Shown here: positions 15,859 through 22,880 of the stretch, piece after piece
Numbering within the stretch: position 1 is the first letter of the stretch
How the letters are laid out: every line of letters starts with the position of its first letter
Assembly (NCBI RefSeq): GCF_902825405.1
Contig: NZ_CADEAU010000006.1
Coordinates: 1 to 44,171 of the forward strand
Length of the DNA stretch: 44,171 bases
DNA from: Micromonospora maritima
GTDB taxonomy: Bacteria; Actinomycetota; Actinomycetes; Mycobacteriales; Micromonosporaceae
Reading direction: 5' to 3'
Program-made: the position numbers and the translations under genes
Notes under the pieces: model-generated
What the model saw: only the letters and a program-made list of their open reading frames with translations
The model's database searches: none
What the model was told of the DNA's origin: nothing

Positions 15859-15887
15859 AGCGTGCCCCCGGCCGGCACCCAAGTCAA
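15859..15887 (-). promoter_or_regulatory. Candidate promoter of the beta-galactosidase operon
   Basis: On the minus strand TTGACT (15882-15887) and, 17 bases on, the weak hexamer CACGCT (15859-15864). The -10 lies only 8 bases from the ATG, so the mRNA would be leaderless or nearly so. Confidence 0.4.
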
Positions 15888-15923
15888 CACTTTCCAACAT
15901 CGACAAAACTTACAACGTTTACC
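15882..15923. promoter_or_regulatory. AT-rich candidate DeoR operator region
   Basis: This stretch is far richer in A/T than its surroundings and repeats CAAC at 15885, 15895 and 15913, two of them as CAACACTTTCC and CAACGTTTACC. It overlaps the beta-galactosidase -35 and lies between the divergent promoters. Repeated half-sites of this kind are common for DeoR-type regulators, but the exact binding unit is not clear. Confidence 0.35.
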
Positions 15924-15970
15924 AGCTCTTTCCGCTGTCTCAGCCCGGTTGTCGCCGCCCGTTTGCCCTC

Positions 15971-15998
15971 TTGACAGCGCCGAACCAAGGGGTAGCTT
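15971..15998 (+). promoter_or_regulatory. Promoter of the galactoside ABC importer operon
   Basis: A perfect TTGACA (15971-15976) and TAGCTT (15993-15998), 16 bases apart, about 80 bases before the solute-binding protein start. Confidence 0.6.
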
Positions 15999-16079
15999 CA
16001 ACCGCCACCGGCTATTTCTGTTCGGACATGTGGATTCTCGGTGAATCTCGTCGCGCACCTCTTCCACGCAGGAGGCACA

Positions 16080-17411
16080 GTGTCCCGTCCCCGCTCGCAG
16101 GCCGAGTACCTCGCTCGGCTCGTACCCCCCTCCGTCGCCGGCCTGAACCGGCGCTCCCTGCTGGCCGGCGCGGCCGGCGCGGGCGCGCTGCTCGGCACCG
16201 GCCTGCTCGCCGGCTGCGGCGACTCCGACTCCGGTTCCGGCGGGGACGCGAAGAGCGTCTCGCTCGGCTCGAACCAGTCGGACCCGAAGCCCAAGGACGT
16301 CGTCGCCAAGGTGATGGACGGCTTCAAGACGTCCGCCGGAGTGACCGTCAACATCAACACGGTCGACCACAACACGTTCCAGGAGAACATCAACAACTAC
16401 CTGCAGGGCAAACCGGACGACGTGTTCACCTGGTTCGCCGGCTACCGGATGCGGTTCTTCGCGGCCAAGGGCCTGGCCGGCGACCTCAGCGACGTGTGGG
16501 GCAAGCTCGACGGCTACTCCGACGCGTTCAAGAAGGCGTCCACCGGTGACGACGGCAAGCAGTACTTCGTGCCGGCGTCGTACTACCCGTGGGCCGTCTT
16601 CTACCGCAAGTCGGTCTGGCAGCAGCGCGGTTACCAGGTGCCCAAGACGCTCGACGACCTGAACACGCTCGGCGCGCAGATGAAGAAGGACGGCCTGAGC
16701 CCGATCGCCTTCGCCGACAAGGACGGCTGGCCGGCGATGGGCACGTTCGACATCCTCAACCTGCGGATCAACGGCTACCAGTTCCACGTCGACCTGATGG
16801 CCGGCAAGGAGGCGTGGACCTCCGACAAGGTCAAGAAGGTCTTCGACACCTGGGCCGGCCTGCTGCCCCTGCACCAGCCGGACTCGCTCGGCCGCACCTG
16901 GCAGGAGGCCGCCCAGTCGCTGCAGCAGAAGAAGAGCGGCATGTACCTGCTCGGCCTCTTCGTCGCCCAGCAGTTCAGCGGCGCCGACCTGGAGGACCTG
17001 GACTTCTTCACCTTCCCCGAGATCGACTCCACGATCGGGGCGAAGGCCCTGGACGCGCCGATCGACGGCTACATGATGGCGCGCAAGCCGAAGTCCAAGG
17101 ACGCGGCGGAGAAGCTGCTGACGTACCTGGGTTCGAAGGACGCCGCGAACATCACGGTGAAGAACGACCCCAGCACGCTCGTCGCCAACAGCGGCGCGGA
17201 CACCGCCGGCTACACCGCCCTGCAGAAGAAGGCCGCCGAACTGGTCGGCTCCGCCACCGAGATCGCCCAGTTCCTCGACCGGGACACCCGGCCGGACTTC
17301 GCCTCCACCGTGATCATCCCGGCTCTCCAGCAGTTCATCAAGAACCCGAAGGACATCGGCGGGCTGCTCACCAGCATCGAGAACCAGAAGAAGTCGATCT
17401 TCACCAGCTGA
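16080..17411 (+). CDS. ABC-importer solute-binding lipoprotein (Tat-type signal)
   Basis: 443 residues. GTG 16080 is chosen because AGGAGG (16070-16075) sits 4 nt before it. The leader carries a twin arginine (LNRRSLLAG, 24-25), a hydrophobic stretch and the lipobox LLAGC (Cys46), so a Tat-exported lipoprotein is expected on the outer face of the membrane. The mature part is a family-1 carbohydrate-binding protein: VFTWFAGYRMRFFAAKGL, SYYPWAVFYRKSVW, PKTLDDL and DGYMMARKP. With two permeases and two galactosidases around it, the ligand is probably an alpha/beta-galactoside or an oligosaccharide containing galactose. Confidence 0.9.
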   Translation: MSRPRSQAEYLARLVPPSVAGLNRRSLLAGAAGAGALLGTGLLAGCGDSDSGSGGDAKSVSLGSNQSDPKPKDVVAKVMDGFKTSAGVTVNINTVDHNTFQENINNYLQGKPDDVFTWFAGYRMRFFAAKGLAGDLSDVWGKLDGYSDAFKKASTGDDGKQYFVPASYYPWAVFYRKSVWQQRGYQVPKTLDDLNTLGAQMKKDGLSPIAFADKDGWPAMGTFDILNLRINGYQFHVDLMAGKEAWTSDKVKKVFDTWAGLLPLHQPDSLGRTWQEAAQSLQQKKSGMYLLGLFVAQQFSGADLEDLDFFTFPEIDSTIGAKALDAPIDGYMMARKPKSKDAAEKLLTYLGSKDAANITVKNDPSTLVANSGADTAGYTALQKKAAELVGSATEIAQFLDRDTRPDFASTVIIPALQQFIKNPKDIGGLLTSIENQKKSIFTS

Positions 17412-17432
17412 CGGCGGAAGGGGGAGGACATC

Positions 17433-18389
17433 ATGTCCGACCTGCCCCTGATCCAAGCGGATCGCGCCGTGCCGCCGCCGGCCGCGACCACCACGAACGG
17501 TGGTCGCGGTCGCCGGCTACGGCTCCTGTCCCGCACCGACCGCGTGGTGATCACGCTGATGGTGCTCGTGCCCCTGTTGCTCGTCACCGGCCTGGTCTGG
17601 CTGCCCGCGGTGGCGACGGTGCTGCTCTCCGGCACGAACTGGGACGGCATCGGCCCGATCGGCGAGATCGAGTGGGTCGGGGCCAAGAACTACGACGACG
17701 TGGTGAACATCTACCCGCCGTTCGTCCCCGCCGTGCAGAACAACCTGCTCTGGCTGGCCGCGCTGTTCGTGGTCGCCACCCCGTTCGGCATGTTCCTCGC
17801 CGTGCTGCTGGACAAGGAGCTGCGGGGCAGCCGGTTCTACCAGACCGCGCTCTACCTGCCGGTGGTGCTGTCGCTGGCGCTCATCGGCTTCGTCTGGCAG
17901 CTCATCTACAGCCGCGACCAGGGCCTGCTCAACGGCGTGTTCGGCGGCGACACCGACTGGTACGGCGACCCGAACGTCAACATCTGGGCGGTGCTGGTGG
18001 CCGCCGGGTGGCGGCACGTCGGCTACATCATGCTGCTCTACCTGGCCGGCCTGAAGGGCGTCGACCCGTCGCTGCGCGAGGCCGCCGCGGTGGACGGCTC
18101 CTCGGAGACCAGCACGTTCTTCCGGGTCGTGTTCCCGGTGATGCGCCCGATCAACATCATCGTGTTGGTGGTGACCGTGATCGAGTCGCTGCGCGCGTTC
18201 GACCTGGTCTGGGTCATCAACAAGGGCCGCAACGGGTTGGAGCTGATCTCCGCGCTGGTCACCCAGAACGTGGTCGGCGAGGCGAGCCGGATCGGCTTCG
18301 GCTCGGCGCTGGCGACGATCATGCTGATGGTCTCGCTGGTCTTCATCACCCTCTACCTCTGGACCGTGATGCGGGAGGACAAGCGATGA
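17433..18389 (+). CDS. Sugar ABC transporter permease (MalF-like)
   Basis: 318 residues, ATG with GGGGGAGGA upstream. Six transmembrane helices start near residue 34, and the EAA loop LREAAAVDGSSETSTFF near residue 210 contacts the ATPase. It forms the membrane channel with the next gene, which it overlaps by ATGA. Neither permease neighbour is an ATPase, so a shared ATPase such as MsiK, known for actinobacterial sugar importers, is probably used. Confidence 0.92.
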   Translation: MSDLPLIQADRAVPPPAATTTNGGRGRRLRLLSRTDRVVITLMVLVPLLLVTGLVWLPAVATVLLSGTNWDGIGPIGEIEWVGAKNYDDVVNIYPPFVPAVQNNLLWLAALFVVATPFGMFLAVLLDKELRGSRFYQTALYLPVVLSLALIGFVWQLIYSRDQGLLNGVFGGDTDWYGDPNVNIWAVLVAAGWRHVGYIMLLYLAGLKGVDPSLREAAAVDGSSETSTFFRVVFPVMRPINIIVLVVTVIESLRAFDLVWVINKGRNGLELISALVTQNVVGEASRIGFGSALATIMLMVSLVFITLYLWTVMREDKR

Positions 18390-19270
18390 CCGCCGCCGTC
18401 TCCACCGGGCGCCGCCGGCCGCTGCGGCCGGCCCGGGTGGTCCTGCACCTCTTCCTGGGTACGGTCGCGGTCGGCTGGTTGTTCCCGATCCTCTGGGCGG
18501 TGCTGACGTCGTTCCGCTCCTACGAGTACACCGCCACCAACGGCTACGTCTCGCTCGGCGGCTGGACGATCGACAACTACGTCACCGCGTGGCGTACCGC
18601 CGAGTTCGGCAAGCACTTCCTCAACTCGGTCTACATCACGGTCCCGGCCGTGCTGCTCACGCTCTTCCTCGCCTCGTGCGTGGCGTTCGTGATCGCCCGG
18701 TTCAGCTGGAAGCTCAACATCGCGCTGCTCGGCCTGTTCACCGCCGCGAACCTGCTGCCGCAGCAGGCCCTGCTCATCCCGCTGTTCCGGATGTTCACCG
18801 AGATCCCGCTGCCGGCCTGGATGAGCGACTCGGAGCTGCTCTACGACAGCTACTGGGGCCTGATCCTGGTCAACGTCGCGTTCCAGTGCGGCTTCTGCGT
18901 GTTCGTGCTGAGCAACTACATGAAGGCCCTGCCGCACGAGCTGTACGAGGCCGCGATGGTCGACGGGGCGAGCGTGTGGCGGCAGTACTGGCAGGTGACC
19001 ATGCCGCTGTGCCGGCCGGCCCTGGCGGCGCTGGCCACGCTGGAGGTGACCTGGATCTACAACGAGTTCTTCTGGGCCACCGTGCTCATGCGCACCGGGG
19101 ACAAGTTCCCGGTGACCAGCTCGCTGAACAACCTGCGCGGCGAGTTCTTCACCGACAACAACCTGGTCTCGGCCGGTTCGGTGCTGGTCGCGATCCCCAC
19201 CCTGGTGATCTTCTTCCTGCTCCAGAGGCAGTTCGTCCGGGGCCTGACGCTGGGAGCCTCCAAGGGATGA
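18386..19270 (+). CDS. Sugar ABC transporter permease (MalG-like)
   Basis: 294 residues. ATG 18386 overlaps the upstream stop (ATGA). Six hydrophobic helices and the EAA loop LYEAAMVDGASVWRQYWQVTMPL (near 190) define the second permease subunit. The C-terminal LQRQFVRGLTLGASKG is the classic end of MalG-type proteins. It overlaps the alpha-galactosidase gene by ATGA, so importer and hydrolase are made together. Confidence 0.92.
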   Translation: MTAAVSTGRRRPLRPARVVLHLFLGTVAVGWLFPILWAVLTSFRSYEYTATNGYVSLGGWTIDNYVTAWRTAEFGKHFLNSVYITVPAVLLTLFLASCVAFVIARFSWKLNIALLGLFTAANLLPQQALLIPLFRMFTEIPLPAWMSDSELLYDSYWGLILVNVAFQCGFCVFVLSNYMKALPHELYEAAMVDGASVWRQYWQVTMPLCRPALAALATLEVTWIYNEFFWATVLMRTGDKFPVTSSLNNLRGEFFTDNNLVSAGSVLVAIPTLVIFFLLQRQFVRGLTLGASKG

Positions 19271-21498
19271 CGATCGTCCACCTGCGCCGCGCGCGGACCA
19301 GCCTGGTGCTCGACGCGCGCGGCCCGGGGCTGCCCCGGGTCGTGCACTGGGGTGCCGACCTCGGGCCGCTGCCTGTCGAGGACCTGCCCGCGCTGGTCGA
19401 CGCCACCGTGCCGCCGGTGGTGCCGAGCAGCTTCGACGCGCCCACGGTGCTGTCGCTGCTGCCCGAGGCGAGCGCCGGCTGGAGCGGGCGGCCCGGTCTC
19501 GCCGGTCACCGCGACGGCCGGGACTGGTCCACCGCGTTCCGCCTGGTCGACCTCGACGTGCACGACGAACCCGCGGCGCCCTCGCCCGACGATGCCGCCG
19601 CGAGCGGGCCCGACCTGTTAGGAGGGGCCCCTTTACCTGCACCAGGCGTTAACAAGGGGCCCTTCCTTTCCTCCGGGCGGGTGACGGTGCGGGCGGCGGA
19701 CCCGGACGCCGGGTTGAGCCTGACCGTCGAGATCACGCTCGACCCGGCGGGGGTGCTGACCCTGCGGCAGCGGCTGCGCAACGACGGCGACGGCGGCTAC
19801 GAGCTGCGCGAGCTGACGCCGGTGCTGCCGGTGCCGGCGGTCGCCACCGAGCTGCTCGACCTGACCGGCCGCTGGTGCCGGGAACGCGCGCCGCAGCGGC
19901 ACCCGTGGCCGATGGGCGCCTGGGTGCGCGAGGGACGGCACGGGCGCACCGGGCACGACGCCACGCTGCTGCTGGTCGCCGGCGCCCCCGGCTTCGGCTT
20001 CGGGCACGGCGAGGTGTGGGCGGTGCACACCGCGTGGAGCGGCGACCACGTCACCGTGGCCGAGCGTCGCCCGACCGGTGAGGCCACGCTCGGCGGAGGC
20101 GAGCTGCTGGCGCCCGGTGAGGTCGTGCTCCGACCGGGCGACGAGTACGCCACTCCCCTGCTCTACGCGGTGTGGTCGGCCGACGGGCTGGACGGGCTCA
20201 GCGACGCGCTGCACACGCACCTGCGGGCCCGCCCGTCGCATCCGCGCACGCCGCGACCGGTGACGCTGAACGTGTGGGAGGCGGTCTACTTCGACCACGA
20301 CCTGGACCGGCTGCGGGCGCTCGCCGACGCGGCCGCCGAGGTGGGGGTGGAACGGTTCGTGCTGGACGACGGCTGGTTCCGCGGCCGGCGCCACGACCGG
20401 GCCGGGCTCGGGGACTGGTGGGTCGACGGCGAGGTCTGGCCGGACGGGTTGCAGCCGCTGATCGACCACGTACGCGGACGCGGCATGCAGTTCGGGCTCT
20501 GGGTCGAGCCGGAGATGGTCAATCCCGACTCCGACCTGTTCCGCGCCCACCCGGACTGGGTGCTCCAGGCGCCGGGCCGGTTGCCGGCGGAGTGGCGGCA
20601 CCAGCAGGTGCTCGACCTGGTCGACCCGGACGCGTACGCGTACCTGCTCGACCGGCTCGACGCGGTGTTGAGCGGGCACGACGGGATCGCGTACCTGAAG
20701 TGGGACCACAACCGGGACCTGACCGAGGCCGGGCACGCCGGGCGGCCCGCCGTGCACGCGCAGACCCGCGCCGTCTACCGGCTGCTGGACGAGCTGCGCG
20801 CCCGGCACCAGGGCGTCGAGATCGAGAGCTGCTCCTCCGGCGGCGCGCGGGTCGACCTGGAGATCCTGCGCCGCACCGACCGGGTCTGGGCCAGCGACTG
20901 CAACGACGCGCTGGAACGGCTGTCCATCCAGCGCTGGACCGGCCTGCTGCTGCCGCCGGAGCTGGTCGGCACGCACATCGGGCCGGAGCGCTCGCACACC
21001 ACGCACCGGGTGCACGACCTCGGGTTCCGGGCGGTCACCGCGTTCTTCGGCCACCACGGCATCGAGTGGGACATCACCGCGATCGACGCGACCACCCGCG
21101 CCGAACTCACCGCCTGGGTGGCGCTGCACAAGCGGCTGCGTCCGCTGCTGCACGGCGGCCGGGTGGTCCGGGTCGACCATCCCGACCCGGCCGTGCAGGC
21201 CCACGGCGTGGTCGCCCACGACCGCTCCGCGGCGGTGTACGCGGTCAGCCGGCTGGCCACCTCGGCGGCACAGGTGCCGGGCGTGGTGCGCCTGCCGGGG
21301 CTGGACCCGGACCGGCGCTACCGGGTGCGGCCGCCGGCCGGGGTGCCGGAGCCGGCCGTGCTGGAGCTGGTCCCGCCACCCTGGCTGGCGTCCGGTGCCG
21401 GGGTGACGCTGAGCGGGTCGGTGCTCGCCTCGGTCGGTCTGCAACTGCCCGCCCTGCACCCGGAGCAGGCGCTGCTGCTGGAGGCCGTCGCCGCCTGA
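19267..21498 (+). CDS. GH36 alpha-galactosidase carrying an in-frame repeat insertion
   Basis: 743 residues, cytoplasmic, ATG overlapping the permease stop. It removes terminal alpha-1,6-galactose from raffinose-type sugars or galactomannan fragments. Visible signatures: WEAVYFDHD, FVLDDGWF (about 366), FGLWVEPEM, nucleophile Asp in YLKWDHNR (about 479), ESCSSGGARVD, and acid/base Asp in WASDCND (about 544). Residues about 118-134, in the N-terminal beta-sandwich, are encoded by the bipartite GGGGCCCC repeat (19618-19669) and read LLGGAPLPAPGVNKGPF. The frame is kept, so the enzyme is probably active with an extra loop. It converges on the HxlR gene with a 3-bp gap. Confidence 0.93.
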   Translation: MTIVHLRRARTSLVLDARGPGLPRVVHWGADLGPLPVEDLPALVDATVPPVVPSSFDAPTVLSLLPEASAGWSGRPGLAGHRDGRDWSTAFRLVDLDVHDEPAAPSPDDAAASGPDLLGGAPLPAPGVNKGPFLSSGRVTVRAADPDAGLSLTVEITLDPAGVLTLRQRLRNDGDGGYELRELTPVLPVPAVATELLDLTGRWCRERAPQRHPWPMGAWVREGRHGRTGHDATLLLVAGAPGFGFGHGEVWAVHTAWSGDHVTVAERRPTGEATLGGGELLAPGEVVLRPGDEYATPLLYAVWSADGLDGLSDALHTHLRARPSHPRTPRPVTLNVWEAVYFDHDLDRLRALADAAAEVGVERFVLDDGWFRGRRHDRAGLGDWWVDGEVWPDGLQPLIDHVRGRGMQFGLWVEPEMVNPDSDLFRAHPDWVLQAPGRLPAEWRHQQVLDLVDPDAYAYLLDRLDAVLSGHDGIAYLKWDHNRDLTEAGHAGRPAVHAQTRAVYRLLDELRARHQGVEIESCSSGGARVDLEILRRTDRVWASDCNDALERLSIQRWTGLLLPPELVGTHIGPERSHTTHRVHDLGFRAVTAFFGHHGIEWDITAIDATTRAELTAWVALHKRLRPLLHGGRVVRVDHPDPAVQAHGVVAHDRSAAVYAVSRLATSAAQVPGVVRLPGLDPDRRYRVRPPAGVPEPAVLELVPPPWLASGAGVTLSGSVLASVGLQLPALHPEQALLLEAVAA
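19618..19669 (-). repeat. Bipartite GGGGCCCC-cored repeat, copy B (inside alpha-galactosidase gene)
   Basis: Cores ggggcccc (19624-19631) and ggggccc (19656-19662) have centres 32 bp apart. Reverse-complemented, the element aligns with copy A (10797-10850) over both palindromes and the TTAACGC segment beside the first core, with an unrelated spacer of about 12 bases. Both units are read through in frame by the gene. Confidence 0.75.
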
Positions 21499-21501
21499 GC
21501 G

Positions 21502-21879
21502 TCAGTCCTCCGCGGCGTCGAACGCCTTGCGGGCGTTCTCGATCTGCGGCAGGTGTGCGTCGGCCCACTTGAGGAGCGTGTCGACGGGACCGCGCAGCGC
21601 CTTGCCCAGCGGGGTGATCCGGTACTCCACCGCGACCGGGCGGGTCGCCACGACGCGGCGTTCGACGATGCCGTTGCGTTCGAGTCGCCGCAGCGTCGCG
21701 GCCAGCGACTTCTGGGTCACGGCCGGGATCGCGCGGCGCAGCTCGTTGAAGCGGCACGGCCGCTCGCACAGCTCGTTGAGGATGCTCAGGGACCACTTGT
21801 CCAACACCTGGTCGAGCAGGTCGCGGTGAGGCGCGTCGATTCGCAGCTCACCGGCCCGGGGGGCGGTGGTATCGCGCAT
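21502..21879 (-). CDS. HxlR-family transcriptional regulator
   Basis: 125 residues from ATG 21877-21879, with AAGGAG 10 nt upstream; a longer TTG frame is less likely. The winged-helix core is canonical: LLDQVLDKWSLSILNELCERPCRFNELRRAIPAVTQKSLAATLRRLERNGIV, with the wing RPVAVEYRITPLGKAL. The usual N-terminal Cys is not present (AGELRIDAPHRDLLDQVL), which argues against the Cys-based sensing seen in some family members. It is divergent from the RidA gene and probably controls it and itself. Confidence 0.9.
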   Translation of the reverse strand: MRDTTAPRAGELRIDAPHRDLLDQVLDKWSLSILNELCERPCRFNELRRAIPAVTQKSLAATLRRLERNGIVERRVVATRPVAVEYRITPLGKALRGPVDTLLKWADAHLPQIENARKAFDAAED

Positions 21880-21884
21880 GAAAC

Positions 21885-21958
21885 CAGGTCTCCTTGAAGT
21901 GTCCTCCGTCAACTAGGTATCAATGGTAAACCTCAGCACGTCCACCAGAGGAGACCTG
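21885..21958. promoter_or_regulatory. HxlR/RidA divergent control region with mirrored Shine-Dalgarno sites
   Basis: CAGGTCTCCT (21885-21894) and AGGAGACCTG (21949-21958) are a perfect 10-bp inverted repeat. Each arm contains the ribosome-binding site of one of the two divergent genes. The AT-rich middle (AACTAGGTATCAATGGTAAACC, about 21911-21932) must hold both promoters and is the likely HxlR operator. Confidence 0.45.
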
Positions 21959-22369
21959 ATGCCTGTCATCCGTTTCAGCCCCGACGGCCTTCAGCCGCAC
22001 ACGCCCTACGACCACGTGGCGGTGTCCACCGGGTCGCGCCACATCCACGTCAGCGGACAGATCGCCCGACGCGGCGACGGCACGCCCGTCGCACCGGACG
22101 ACCTGAGCGGACAGGTCGCGCAGGTGCTGCGCAACACCGCCGTCGCCCTCGCCGGCGCCGACGCCTCCTTCGACGACGTGGTCCGGCTGACCTTCTACGT
22201 CACCGGGTGGAAGCCCGAGCGGATCGGGCCGTTCATGGCCGGGATCGAGTCGGTCGCCGAGGAACTGGGTCTGCCCCGTCCGCTGCCGCCGGCCTCGCTG
22301 ATCGGCGTGGAGCACCTCTTCGAGCCCGACGTGCTCGTCGAGCTGGAGGCGACCGCGATCACGGGGTGA
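21959..22369 (+). CDS. RidA-family (YjgF/YER057c/UK114) protein
   Basis: 136 residues. ATG 21959 is chosen for the AGAGGAG just upstream; an earlier ATG at 21923 lies inside the regulatory region. The RidA fold shows VAVSTGSRHIHVSGQIA, LSGQVAQVLRNTAVALAGADASFDDVVRLTFYVTGWKPE and ASLIGVEHLFEPDVLVELEATA. The segment that carries the catalytic Arg in true RidA reads LIGVEHLF, without that Arg, so this is a divergent subgroup and deamination of reactive imines is not assured. Confidence 0.88.
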   Translation: MPVIRFSPDGLQPHTPYDHVAVSTGSRHIHVSGQIARRGDGTPVAPDDLSGQVAQVLRNTAVALAGADASFDDVVRLTFYVTGWKPERIGPFMAGIESVAEELGLPRPLPPASLIGVEHLFEPDVLVELEATAITG

Positions 22370-22401
22370 CCGGACTTTCCCCGAACTTCCTCGCCGACGG
22401 A

Positions 22402-22429
22402 TGTCGAGAACCGGGGTGGCAGCTTCTAC
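22402..22429 (+). promoter_or_regulatory. Candidate ECF42-type promoter of the YCII-sigma operon
   Basis: TGTCGA (22402-22407) followed after 18 bases by CTAC (22426-22429). As I recall the literature, ECF42 sigma factors recognise TGTCGA at -35 and CGAC/CGTC at -10. The -35 matches fully and the -10 differs at one base. It lies about 75 bases before the first gene of an operon that encodes an ECF42-like factor, so autoregulation is likely. Confidence 0.5.
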
Positions 22430-22440
22430 CGGAGGGTGGA

Positions 22441-22459
22441 AGCACCGACAATCGGTGCT
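22441..22459 (+). promoter_or_regulatory. Short perfect hairpin in the 5' leader of the YCII-sigma operon
   Basis: AGCACCGA, three bases, TCGGTGCT: an 8-bp perfect inverted repeat about 20 bases before the start codon of the YCII gene. It could be an operator or an mRNA structure affecting translation. Confidence 0.4.
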
Positions 22460-22478
22460 CGGGCGTGAGGAGCGAATC

Positions 22479-22880
22479 GTGAAGTACATGTTGCTGATGC
22501 AGTTCAGCGCCGCCGGGGCCGAGTTCCCGTCCGTGGACACCTGGACCCCGGAGGAGTTCCGGGCGCACATCGACTTCATGGGCGAGGTCAACGCCAAGCT
22601 CGTGGCCGACGGCGAGTTCGTGCAGGGCGAGGGGCTGGGCGGGCCGCAGCAGGCCCGGATCGTCCGGGCCGGGGCGAACGGCGCGCCGGTGGTCACCGAG
22701 GGACCGTTCGCGGAGACCAAGGAGTTCCTGGCCGGCTTCTGGATCGTCGACTGCGAGACCCCGCAGCGGGCGGCCGAGATCGCCGCGTTCATCTCCACCG
22801 CGCCCGGCCCGGGCGGACGGCCGCTGAACATGCCGATCGAGGTGCACCCGGTGATGTCCGGCCCGCCGCAGGAGGTGTGA
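22479..22880 (+). CDS. YCII-related (DGPF) protein linked to an ECF42 sigma factor
   Basis: 133 residues from GTG 22479, with GAGGAG about 8 nt upstream. It starts VKYMLLMQF and contains TEGPFAETKEFLAGFWIVDC, the DGPF-type motif (here EGPF), and ends HPVMSG, the hallmark of YCII-related proteins found next to ECF42 sigma factors. The biochemical role of these proteins is not established. It is translationally coupled to the sigma gene (GTGA overlap), and in this class the sigma factor usually drives expression of the YCII gene itself. Confidence 0.88.
   Translation: MKYMLLMQFSAAGAEFPSVDTWTPEEFRAHIDFMGEVNAKLVADGEFVQGEGLGGPQQARIVRAGANGAPVVTEGPFAETKEFLAGFWIVDCETPQRAAEIAAFISTAPGPGGRPLNMPIEVHPVMSGPPQEV

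Noticed and set aside
13083..17456. A 1457-codon open frame on the minus strand
   Set aside because: Only its last part (DeoR, 13083-13859) is real. The rest runs antisense or out of frame through the beta-galactosidase and ABC genes.
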